Of a DNA stretch of 8,017 bases, positions 1 to 5,841 are shown piece by piece. The notes beneath the pieces were generated by a model. That model saw only the letters and a list, made by a program, of their open reading frames with translations, was not told the DNA's origin and made no database searches. The stretch is from Nitrosarchaeum sp. (GTDB lineage: Archaea; Thermoproteota; Nitrososphaeria; Nitrososphaerales; Nitrosopumilaceae). Made by a program: the position numbers and the translations under genes. Numbering within the stretch: position 1 is the stretch's first letter; every line of letters starts with the position of its first letter. The stretch is from NCBI GenBank assembly GCA_004297665.1, contig SCUP01000200.1, positions 1 to 8,017 on the forward strand, in the 5' to 3' direction.

Positions 1-1074
1 AGGTTTAATGGATTTCAAGTCATCAAAAATTAGAATATCTGCGAGCTTTCCTGGTGCAATGCCACCCAAATCTTTACTCATGTGATAATAATCAAAGCAG
101 TTTTTTGAAGCCATTGAAATAGCATCTATTGGTTTTAGACCAAGTTTTATGGATTCTCTAACACAGTGATCAATATGGCCATACTTTACAATATCTATAG
201 GATCAAGTCCATCAGAACAAAACATCAATCTATCAAGATTTGTTCCATGAGTCAATACATCTGGAATGATTTCTTTCAAGTCACGCCTAATTGATCCTTC
301 TCTTATCATAATTGACATTCCTAGGCGCAATCTTTCTAAGACTTGATCAAAATTGAGAGGTTCATGACATGATAAGATTCCAGATGCTACATACGCGTTG
401 AGTTTTTTTTCACTGGCTCCAGCAGTATGACCATTAATGATACAATCACCTGCTAACATGGTAGACAGAGACTTCATTGTTTTAGGATCTCGAAGTGTAA
501 CTTTGGTCCATGAAAAAACTTCGCCCAGTCCTAGAACATGAGGGTGTTTGATTGCTAATTTTTCTTGTGATAATGATAAAGTGTTACTATTACTGAATTT
601 TTCATCAACAGGAAGACCGCCTGGAACAACTTGAAATATTCTAATTGGTAAATCCTCACCAAGTTTTAGAAATTCTTGAAATCCTTTGTAACCAGATACA
701 CTGACAATGTCTATCGGATCTGAGAAAAGCGATGTCACTCCACATAGAAGAGATTTTTTTACAAGTTCGGAAGGTAAGACAAATTGATCAATGTGTAAAT
801 GTGGATCAGCAAAACCGGGTCCTACATATTTATCATTGACATCAATGATAGTTGTTTTTGTTCCAATTGTATGTCCTGCATCTGGACCAACATATGCAAT
901 TCTATCATCAATTATTGCAATCTGAATTTTTGGAATGATCTCTCTAGTGTAAACGGATAGTAAGGAACAATTTTTTAGAACGAGATCTGCTTTTTTGTCA
1001 CCCATTGCCACTGAATTTAATGAAGAAATCGAATTCGCTAGGCTCGAAGTCACAAATTTTCTTGTTTTTTGCAC
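1..1074 (-). CDS. ade: Adenine deaminase-like amidohydrolase (partial, C-terminus off the window)
   Basis: Likely adenine deaminase (adenine to hypoxanthine plus ammonia; cytosolic purine salvage). The first 358 codons are present. The family is usually about 550-600 residues, so roughly the last third lies beyond base 1. Visible amidohydrolase landmarks are PGFADPHLH (H92, H94), LGLGEV (E185), NGH (H216), SCHE (H237), a REGS block near 258-261, CSD (D288), GHID near 300, and APGKLADILIFDDL near 340-353. These follow the order of the binuclear-metal Ade family. I placed the start at GTG 1072-1074, directly after two in-frame stops, because the stretch before M24 (ending in VAMGDKKADLVLKN) matches the usual Ade N-terminus. 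ATG at 1003-1005 is the alternative. Odd points: HID replaces the usual HIE, and DPIDI replaces DPHEI, so substrate preference could differ. It is divergent from rpl44e across 48 bp. Confidence 0.85.
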   Translation of the reverse strand, partial: MQKTRKFVTSSLANSISSLNSVAMGDKKADLVLKNCSLLSVYTREIIPKIQIAIIDDRIAYVGPDAGHTIGTKTTIIDVNDKYVGPGFADPHLHIDQFVLPSELVKKSLLCGVTSLFSDPIDIVSVSGYKGFQEFLKLGEDLPIRIFQVVPGGLPVDEKFSNSNTLSLSQEKLAIKHPHVLGLGEVFSWTKVTLRDPKTMKSLSTMLAGDCIINGHTAGASEKKLNAYVASGILSCHEPLNFDQVLERLRLGMSIMIREGSIRRDLKEIIPDVLTHGTNLDRLMFCSDGLDPIDIVKYGHIDHCVRESIKLGLKPIDAISMASKNCFDYYHMSKDLGGIAPGKLADILIFDDLKSIKP

Positions 1075-1091
1075 CTATTATAGATTCAATG

Positions 1092-1100
1092 CTTAAATTA
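1092..1100. promoter_or_regulatory. Candidate TATA element shared by rpl44e (+) and the ade-like gene (-)
   Basis: The AT-only core cttaaatta reads as a plausible archaeal TATA box on both strands. Its centre lies about 27 bp upstream of the rpl44e ATG, which suits a leaderless transcript, and about 22 bp upstream of the ade GTG, which is slightly short. It is the best-placed AT element in a 48-bp gap. A second candidate, tattata near 1076-1082, lies about 44 bp upstream of rpl44e. No Shine-Dalgarno sequence is visible before either start. The call is by eye. Confidence 0.45.
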
Positions 1101-1122
1101 CCGTTGAAGCGGTTTTTTTCAT

Positions 1123-1404
1123 ATGAACATACCCAAGGTCATCCGCAAGTATTGTGCCAAATGTAAAACACATACTGAACAGAAGGTCTCCATATACAAG
1201 GCTGGGAAAAGAAGAGGTTCTGCAAGAGGAGAACGCAGACATGCGGAACGTAAGCGAGGGTATGGTGGACAGAAATTCCCAAAACTTGCAAAGCCTGCAA
1301 AAACTACAAAGAAGGTTACTCCTATTATGACATGTACAGTATGTAAAAAGAAATATAACAAAATAGGCATCAGAATAAGAAAATTTGAGTTGGTGGCAGC
1401 ATGA
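1123..1404 (+). CDS. rpl44e: 50S ribosomal protein L44e
   Basis: Large-subunit ribosomal protein of the archaeal/eukaryal L44e (eL42) family, 93 residues, about the normal archaeal length. The protein is small and very basic. It carries a split zinc-binding site, C11-x2-C14 near the N-terminus and C71-x2-C74 near the C-terminus, with an Arg/Lys-rich middle (GKRRGSARGERRHAERKRG) expected to contact 23S rRNA near the E site. The ATG at 1123 is the first start after an in-frame TGA at 1105-1107. No Shine-Dalgarno sequence precedes it, and a TATA-like element about 27 bp upstream suggests a leaderless mRNA. Its stop overlaps the rps27e start in an ATGA arrangement, so the two are one operon. The reverse-strand open frames over this gene are shadows. 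Confidence 0.97.
   Translation: MNIPKVIRKYCAKCKTHTEQKVSIYKAGKRRGSARGERRHAERKRGYGGQKFPKLAKPAKTTKKVTPIMTCTVCKKKYNKIGIRIRKFELVAA
1392..1396 (+). promoter_or_regulatory. Ribosome binding site of rps27e
   Basis: GGTGG lies 4 bases before the rps27e ATG and inside the end of rpl44e. It matches part of the archaeal anti-Shine-Dalgarno complement (GGAGGTGAT). It fits internal initiation within a two-gene mRNA whose first gene appears leaderless. Confidence 0.5.
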
Positions 1405-1598
1405 AAAAAGATCACATTGAAATTCCAAAGCCATCAAGTAAGTTCCAGAAAGTTAACTGTAATGAATGCGGTGAGTTACAAGTAGTATATTCTCATGCAT
1501 CACAGGCTGTTGTATGCAATTCTTGTGGCAACAATATTGCTGAACCAACTGGTTCTAGAGCAAAGATTAATGGAAAAGTCTCAGGCAGTGCTGAGTAA
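1401..1598 (+). CDS. rps27e: 30S ribosomal protein S27e
   Basis: Small-subunit ribosomal protein of the archaeal/eukaryal S27e (eS27) family, 65 residues, typical for archaea. It has one C4 zinc ribbon, C20-x2-C23 and C39-x2-C42, embedded in VNCNECGELQVVYSHAS and VVCNSCGNN, followed by the family-like AEPTGSRAKI tail. Translation is coupled to rpl44e through the ATGA overlap. The rpl44e-rps27e pairing is common in archaea, where aIF2 alpha and nop10 often follow. Here the pair ends instead against the convergent cob operon, and the last six codons including the stop lie over the 3' end of cobY on the other strand. Confidence 0.97.
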   Translation: MKKDHIEIPKPSSKFQKVNCNECGELQVVYSHASQAVVCNSCGNNIAEPTGSRAKINGKVSGSAE

Positions 1599-2165
1599 AT
1601 CATAATCTTGTTTTGTGTTTAGATTAAAAGCGATTCTTTTATCATCAATTATTATAAATTTCTCAGATATGTTTTCTAGTGTTGAAATGTTTTTTGCATT
1701 TACTAATGAAATGCCTGTATAACAACATTGTTGATTCTCAAAATTAATCCAATAATTAGAAGAAAGATGTAATGACTCTAGGAATTTTTTTGTAACAAGT
1801 ATTGTAGTCCAAATATTTTCTGAATTGTATTGATTTACAATGTTTTTGATAATATCTGCATCTAAAAATGGCAAGTCAGCAGAAGTAATCAAAACAAAAT
1901 CATTTAATGATTTAAGAACTAAATTAAGATCTTCAACATAGCCATCACCTGGAGTATTAAAGAGATCAACATTATTTTCTTCTAACAATTTCTTTGTTTT
2001 TGGTGAATTAGAACTTGTAATTGCTAATATTTTTGAAAAGCATTTAGAATTTACTAGTGCATCAATTACATGAAGAATTATAGGTTTTTTGTATTTTAAA
2101 AGTAGTTTTTCTCCAGCTAAGCTCATTCGGCTTCCTTTGCCACCTGCCATAATAATACCAATCAT
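1581..2165 (-). CDS. cobY: GTP:adenosylcobinamide-phosphate guanylyltransferase
   Basis: Transfers GMP from GTP to adenosylcobinamide phosphate, giving adenosylcobinamide-GDP and pyrophosphate. It is the archaeal replacement for bacterial CobU, with which it shares no homology. The 194-residue protein has a MobA-like nucleotidyltransferase fold. The signature MAGGKGSRM at 6-14 binds GTP, followed by a lysine-bearing GEKLLLKYKKP segment, GDGYVEDLN near 73-81, ITSADLPFLD near 93-102, and NLNTKQDYDLL near the C-terminus. The GYVEDLN and NLNTKQD segments and the overall length agree well with my recollection of the Methanocaldococcus enzyme, which favours CobY over other MobA-like proteins. It is the last gene of the cob operon. 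Its ATG overlaps the cobS stop (ATGA) with no ribosome binding site visible, so reinitiation is likely. Its last 18 bp overlap rps27e tail to tail. Confidence 0.9.
   Translation of the reverse strand: MIGIIMAGGKGSRMSLAGEKLLLKYKKPIILHVIDALVNSKCFSKILAITSSNSPKTKKLLEENNVDLFNTPGDGYVEDLNLVLKSLNDFVLITSADLPFLDADIIKNIVNQYNSENIWTTILVTKKFLESLHLSSNYWINFENQQCCYTGISLVNAKNISTLENISEKFIIIDDKRIAFNLNTKQDYDLLSTA
1603..1622 (+). terminator. Possible T-rich terminator of rpl44e-rps27e
   Basis: The sequence just past the rps27e stop (ataatcttgttttgtgttta) is T-rich with short T runs, as in archaeal intrinsic termination. I see no hairpin. It lies within the antisense of the cobY 3' end, since no free intergenic space exists here. 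The support is weak. Confidence 0.3.
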
Positions 2166-2887
2166 ACTGAAACAAAGATTAGAAGAGATGCCAATCGAGT
2201 CAATTCGTTTGTAGCACCCAATACATCTCCTGTAATTCCTCCAAAGCTACGAGCAGTCAAGATAACCAGAAACATGGTCAGTGTCACACCTACTCCAAAT
2301 AAGAGCAATCCTGTGGTACCACCAAGAATAATCAATGGGATTAGAGTAATTACAGTTGCCAATATCAACTTCTTTTTGTTTTTCATCAGCTCAACAAATG
2401 GTGAATTTGAGCCTAAAGATGCAGATTTTCCAATACTTGCCATCAAGACCATTGAAAATTTTGCAAATATTTCACTAAGTAAAATTGCCAAGAATAACTG
2501 ATATCCTGTAGATAGTGAGATTGCTATTATCAATCCGACAATATATAGTACTATTGCAACTATTCCTGCAGAGCCAGTAGAAAGATCTTTCATTGCTGCA
2601 AGTTTTTTTTCTTTTGTTCCCTTTACCATCAAGCCATCTGCAAAATCTGCTAGACCATCAGTATGATGTATGCCAGTAAGTATTACAAATGAAGCAACAA
2701 CTAACAAACTTACTATCAACGGATCTAAAAATAATGAAAGTCCAAAGCCTATTGAACCAACAATCAAACCAATTGCAATTCCTACAATTGGAAAAATATA
2801 CATGTACTTTGCAATTGTTTCAAGATTTGAATTACTAGTTGGAATAATAGTCAGAAATGAAAAGACAGAACCAATTTCTTTAAGCAT
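2162..2887 (-). CDS. cobS: Adenosylcobinamide-GDP ribazoletransferase (cobalamin-5'-phosphate synthase)
   Basis: Membrane enzyme that joins adenosylcobinamide-GDP with alpha-ribazole (or its phosphate), completing the nucleotide loop of cobalamin and releasing GMP. It has 241 residues, close to the family norm. The hallmark acidic/histidine motif GIHHTDGLADFADGLM lies at about 72-87, followed by the conserved MKDLSTGSAGIVA near 99-111. Several hydrophobic segments (about 31-53, 56-71, 107-128, 130-150, 172-212, 225-241) fit a multi-pass inner-membrane protein. The start ATG is preceded by GGTGG (2892-2896) 4 bases away and overlaps the end of cbiB by 8 bp. Its stop overlaps the cobY start. 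CobY makes its substrate, so the two act consecutively. Confidence 0.95.
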   Translation of the reverse strand: MLKEIGSVFSFLTIIPTSNSNLETIAKYMYIFPIVGIAIGLIVGSIGFGLSLFLDPLIVSLLVVASFVILTGIHHTDGLADFADGLMVKGTKEKKLAAMKDLSTGSAGIVAIVLYIVGLIIAISLSTGYQLFLAILLSEIFAKFSMVLMASIGKSASLGSNSPFVELMKNKKKLILATVITLIPLIILGGTTGLLLFGVGVTLTMFLVILTARSFGGITGDVLGATNELTRLASLLIFVSV

Positions 2888-3851
2888 GAATCCACCATCC
2901 CAAAGAAGATAAAAGTAAAAGAATTGGAATAACTACAATTCCACAAAACAGTATTGATGTAACTTTCATTATTAAAATAGCTGATTTCACATGATCTTTG
3001 GTAAATGAAATGTTTCCATCACCAAGTGAATAGTGATCAATCTTTTCAAATTTTGCTCCCAATGCACCCGCAATAGCTGCCATAGGATATCCAGCATTAG
3101 GACTTTTAGTTTTTCTTCCATCACGAATCATTATTTCATAAGATTTTCTCCAATTATTTCCAAGAATCATAGCACTAAGTATCATGATGAATCCTGTTAG
3201 TCTAGATGGAATGTAATTCAAAATTTTGTCACAGTTTGCTCCAAACCACCCAACATTTTTGAAAATATCTGTCTTGTATCCAATCATAGAATCTGCTGTA
3301 TTAATTACTCGATAAACAAATGCTCCTGGTAAACCAAAAATTGCAAAGTAGAAAAGAGGTCCTGTTATACCATCGACAGTATTTTCACTAATACTCTCTA
3401 GCACGCCTGAAAATACATGGTTTTTGTCAAGATTCGTGGTATTTCGCTTTACAATCATGGATAAATTATCTCTGGCTGAAGAGATATTGTTTTGTTCTAA
3501 AGCAGTTACTACAGCAATGGCGTGTCTTTCCATTCCTTTTATTGCTATAGTTGTTTTTAGTAATATACCGCCTATAATTATTGAAATTATAATGTACATG
3601 TAATCTATGGTAATTAATTTAATTCCAACATTTAGAAAGATAAGTAAAGACACAACAATTCCGCTAGAAATCAAAATGATAAAAATGCCCCCAAGTTTTT
3701 CTAAATTTTCTGATGAATGTTTTGTATGTGGAGCTAACTTTGCAATTAGAGAACCTATCCAAGCGGTTGGATGAAACTTGTTTCTAGGATCTCCCACTGC
3801 AAAATCTAATACAAGTGCAAAAAATACTACTAGTATTGATTCAGCTATCAA
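2880..3851 (-). CDS. cbiB: Adenosylcobinamide-phosphate synthase CbiB (CobD of the aerobic-pathway nomenclature)
   Basis: Membrane enzyme that attaches (R)-1-amino-2-propanol O-2-phosphate to adenosylcobyric acid, producing adenosylcobinamide phosphate. It has 323 residues, the usual length. Family landmarks are LDFAVGDPRNKFHPTAWIG at about 15-33, ESISENTVDGITGPLFYFA near 152-170, NTADSMIGYK, the NYIPSRLTGF segment, and SPNAGYPMAAIAGALGA. Hydrophobic segments are spread along the chain, including one at the C-terminus. The start is TTG at 3849-3851, forming a TTGA overlap with the cobQ stop. No nearby in-frame ATG exists, a good ribosome binding site precedes the TTG, and the family N-terminus begins here. 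It lies between cobQ, which makes one substrate, and cobS. The other substrate comes from the first gene, cobD. Confidence 0.95.
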   Translation of the reverse strand: MIAESILVVFFALVLDFAVGDPRNKFHPTAWIGSLIAKLAPHTKHSSENLEKLGGIFIILISSGIVVSLLIFLNVGIKLITIDYMYIIISIIIGGILLKTTIAIKGMERHAIAVVTALEQNNISSARDNLSMIVKRNTTNLDKNHVFSGVLESISENTVDGITGPLFYFAIFGLPGAFVYRVINTADSMIGYKTDIFKNVGWFGANCDKILNYIPSRLTGFIMILSAMILGNNWRKSYEIMIRDGRKTKSPNAGYPMAAIAGALGAKFEKIDHYSLGDGNISFTKDHVKSAILIMKVTSILFCGIVVIPILLLLSSLGWWIHA

Positions 3852-4687
3852 CTTATCATCCTCTCTATTTGTGTAATATTCAAATTTGAATTTACTAATT
3901 TACTAAGCTTGTCAATCTCACTTTCTATTTTATCTAGATTTTTCTTATTCCAAGTGATATTCTTTGCTTTGCCACTTAGTGAATCTTCTTCAGGTAGATC
4001 AAAGTCAAACATTGGTATTGTACCTAATATTGGACGTTTTGTTATTTCTTTAATTTTTTTAAAACCTGGTTTAAGAATATTGATATCGCCTCGAAATTTA
4101 TTGATAACAAAACCTTTGATTAGTTTTTGATGTTTTTTATCTAAAAGCGACATAGTACCAACAATACTAGCAAAGGAACCTCCTCTATCAATATCAGTAA
4201 TTAGTAATACGGATGAATTAGCTATTTCTGCCATTTTCATATTTGCTATATCAGATTTTTCTAAATTAATTTCAGTCGGTGAGCCAGCTCCTTCTAAAAT
4301 AATAAGATCAAAATTTTTTTGAAGAGATTTGAGTGATTTTGTAGCAATATTCAGTCCTTGAGTTTGTACAAATTTTTGGTAATATTCAGTAGCATGCATT
4401 TTCTTGAACATTTTTCCATTAAGGTATACATTACTATAGTAATTACCAAGTGGTTTTAGAAGAATTGGATTTAGATCAGGAGTGATTTCACATCGAGCAG
4501 CTATTGCCTGTATAGCCTGAGCTCTGGATATTTCAAAATCTTTTGTTTTGTAGGCGTAATTTGACATATTTTGAGATTTAAATGGCGCTACTGAGAATCC
4601 CTTGTCTGAAAAAATTCTACACAGTGCTGCAACTAGTGTTGTTTTGCCAGATCCTGATGATGTACCTTGAATCATTAATGATTTCAT
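3848..4687 (-). CDS. cobQ: Cobyric acid synthase, synthetase domain only (no glutaminase domain)
   Basis: CobQ/CbiP amidates adenosylcobyrinic acid a,c-diamide at positions b, d, e and g, using ATP and normally glutamine. The N-terminal ATP-dependent domain is intact: P-loop GTSSGSGKTT at 8-17, PFKSQNMSNYAY at 35-46, RAQAIQA, NPILLKPL at 73-80, LEGAGSPTEINL at 131-142, TDIDRGG at 164-170, NKFRGD at 196-201 and LPEEDS at 231-236. The closing helix (about 253-278) matches the end of that domain. The family usually has about 480-500 residues, with a C-terminal class I-type glutaminase domain. This protein stops at 279 and has none. The stop overlaps the cbiB start (TTGA), and the following sequence is fully used by cbiB, so a simple frameshift cannot hide the missing half. 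The ATG is preceded by GGAG (4693-4696) and overlaps the cobD stop. FKSQNMSN and LPEEDS argue for CobQ over CbiA or BioD. Confidence 0.88.
   Translation of the reverse strand: MKSLMIQGTSSGSGKTTLVAALCRIFSDKGFSVAPFKSQNMSNYAYKTKDFEISRAQAIQAIAARCEITPDLNPILLKPLGNYYSNVYLNGKMFKKMHATEYYQKFVQTQGLNIATKSLKSLQKNFDLIILEGAGSPTEINLEKSDIANMKMAEIANSSVLLITDIDRGGSFASIVGTMSLLDKKHQKLIKGFVINKFRGDINILKPGFKKIKEITKRPILGTIPMFDFDLPEEDSLSGKAKNITWNKKNLDKIESEIDKLSKLVNSNLNITQIERMIS
3860..3865 (-). promoter_or_regulatory. Ribosome binding site deciding the TTG start of cbiB
   Basis: Read on the minus strand, GAGAGG lies 8 bases before TTG, inside the final codons of cobQ. It is among the best Shine-Dalgarno matches in the window and supports initiation at the rare TTG codon. 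Confidence 0.6.
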
Positions 4688-5757
4688 AATTTCTCCAAAG
4701 CTTTGATTAATTTTTCATTTTCTTTTCTTGTCTTTACAGCAATTCGGATATAATTATTATTTAAGCCACGAATTGTACTACAATCACGAATTAGAATTTT
4801 CTTTTCAAGTAATTTTTTTTGCAAAGTTTGTGATTTCATTTTTGTTTTTATTAAAATAAAATTTGTTGAAGTAGTATTGCATTGAAAATTTTTTAGTTTA
4901 GAAATATAATTAATTAGATAAAATGATTCTTTTTTAATCATTTTTTTTACTTTGGTTAAATAAAATGAATGTAAAAGAGCAGTAGATGCTGCTTGTTGTG
5001 CTAGTCCTGAAACATTCCAAGGAATTTTGATTTTGTTTAAAACAGAAATCATTTGTTTTGAACCTATACCATAACCAATTCGTAAACCAGCTAGAGCAAA
5101 TGATTTTGTTAAAGAGCGTAAAATGAATAAATTGTTATATTTTTTTATGAATTTAATGATTGATTCATCATGATCTGGTACTAGTTCAATAAAGCATTCA
5201 TCAATGAACACCAACGTTTTCTTTTTGTTTGCCGGTATGATTATCTTTTGTAAAGTTTTTTTGGAAATTAGATTACCTGTTGGATTATTTGGATTACAAA
5301 TAAAGATACAACCATTATTTGGAAGCTTGGAAATAAAGTCATCAACATCTTTTTCTAAATTCATTGTTTTAAAAAATGAAATTTTAGCACCGCTGAGTTT
5401 TGCTGCAGACTCATATTCACCAAAAGTTGGAATTGGAATCAAAACGGGTGTTTTATTTGATAAAAAGGCTTGACAGAAATTATAAATTATTTCTGTCGCA
5501 CCGTTTCCTACCACAATTTGAGAATATGGTATTTTGGTATAGCGTTGAAGATTTTTTCTAAGTTGGGTAGATTCTGAATCAGGATAGATTTGAATTGCAT
5601 CTAACTGATTTTTTATGGTTTTACGCACTAATGAGGAAGTGCCCATAGGATTGATGTTTGAGCTAAAATCCAAAATATCAGGACTTGGATGTGTTATTGA
5701 GAAAGGTCCTCCATGAGAAATTTGTTTATGTGTAGATATGTTTGGGTTTATCCTCAT
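4684..5757 (-). CDS. cobD: Threonine-phosphate decarboxylase CobD (PLP-dependent, aminotransferase class I/II fold)
   Basis: Decarboxylates L-threonine O-3-phosphate to (R)-1-amino-2-propanol O-2-phosphate, the linker that CbiB attaches to cobyric acid. The 357-residue length matches CobD. The N-terminal HGG and DFSSNINPMG (about 15-39) with YPDSES are typical of CobD rather than plain HisC. The PLP site is visible: GNGATE at 84-89, CNPNNPTG at 154-161, FIDE with D186, SLTKSFALAGLR with the Schiff-base lysine K218 and R226, and R338 near the C-terminus. Histidinol-phosphate aminotransferase is the main alternative fold relative. The cob operon setting makes CobD much more likely. It is the first gene of the operon, and its ATG lies about 25 bp below a TATA-like box, implying a leaderless mRNA. 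The protein is lysine-rich, and its coding strand has two runs of eight A. Confidence 0.9.
   Translation of the reverse strand: MRINPNISTHKQISHGGPFSITHPSPDILDFSSNINPMGTSSLVRKTIKNQLDAIQIYPDSESTQLRKNLQRYTKIPYSQIVVGNGATEIIYNFCQAFLSNKTPVLIPIPTFGEYESAAKLSGAKISFFKTMNLEKDVDDFISKLPNNGCIFICNPNNPTGNLISKKTLQKIIIPANKKKTLVFIDECFIELVPDHDESIIKFIKKYNNLFILRSLTKSFALAGLRIGYGIGSKQMISVLNKIKIPWNVSGLAQQAASTALLHSFYLTKVKKMIKKESFYLINYISKLKNFQCNTTSTNFILIKTKMKSQTLQKKLLEKKILIRDCSTIRGLNNNYIRIAVKTRKENEKLIKALEKL
4693..4696 (-). promoter_or_regulatory. Ribosome binding site of cobQ
   Basis: Read on the minus strand, GGAG lies 5 bases before the cobQ ATG, inside the last codons of cobD. It fits coupled translation of the overlapping pair. 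Confidence 0.55.
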
Positions 5758-5778
5758 AATTTGAAATAAGCTGTGCTG

Positions 5779-5786
5779 ATATAGTA
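5779..5786 (-). promoter_or_regulatory. TATA box of the cob operon promoter
   Basis: On the minus strand the sequence reads tactatat, centred about 25 bp before the cobD ATG. That spacing places transcription start at or next to the ATG and leaves no room for a riboswitch or other leader element. It lies in the 84-bp gap shared with asd. Confidence 0.55.
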
Positions 5787-5811
5787 TGTTTTGGTCAAAT
5801 TCAGAAAACGA

Positions 5812-5819
5812 ATATTAAT
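5812..5819 (+). promoter_or_regulatory. TATA box of asd
   Basis: The octamer atattaat is centred about 26 bp before the asd GTG, the spacing expected for a leaderless archaeal transcript. It is separate from the oppositely oriented cob TATA box about 33 bp away. Confidence 0.55.
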
Positions 5820-5841
5820 TGAATAAAAGATTTTTTAGATC

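Noticed and set aside
1093..1437. Minus-strand open frames over rpl44e (1093-1437 and 1119-1415)
   Set aside because: They lie opposite clearly recognised L44e and S27e genes, and their Cys/Phe-rich translations resemble no family. They are antisense shadows.
2274..2912. Plus-strand open frames at 2274-2501 and 2670-2912
   Set aside because: They lie opposite cobS (the second also reaches into the end of cbiB), show no recognisable motif, and have no promoter or ribosome binding site.
3848..3900. A frameshift as the cause of the short CobQ
   Set aside because: The end of the protein matches the last helix of the synthetase domain, and the next bases encode the start of CbiB in a coupled overlap with a ribosome binding site.
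3909..4130. Plus-strand open frame opposite cobQ; considered as a possible remnant of the missing domain
   Set aside because: Its translation has no glutaminase motif and it lies opposite the conserved LPEEDS region of the synthetase domain.
5204..5473. Plus-strand open frame opposite cobD
   Set aside because: It is antisense to the PLP-site region of cobD and shows no family resemblance.
4684..5757. Annotation as histidinol-phosphate aminotransferase (HisC)
   Set aside because: The fold is shared, but the N-terminal HGG and DFSSNINPMG signatures and the position as first gene of a cobalamin operon point to CobD.
5758..5841. Cobalamin riboswitch upstream of the cob operon
   Set aside because: The probable transcription start is at the ATG, the gap is 84 bp and shared with asd, and no B12-box-like sequence is seen.
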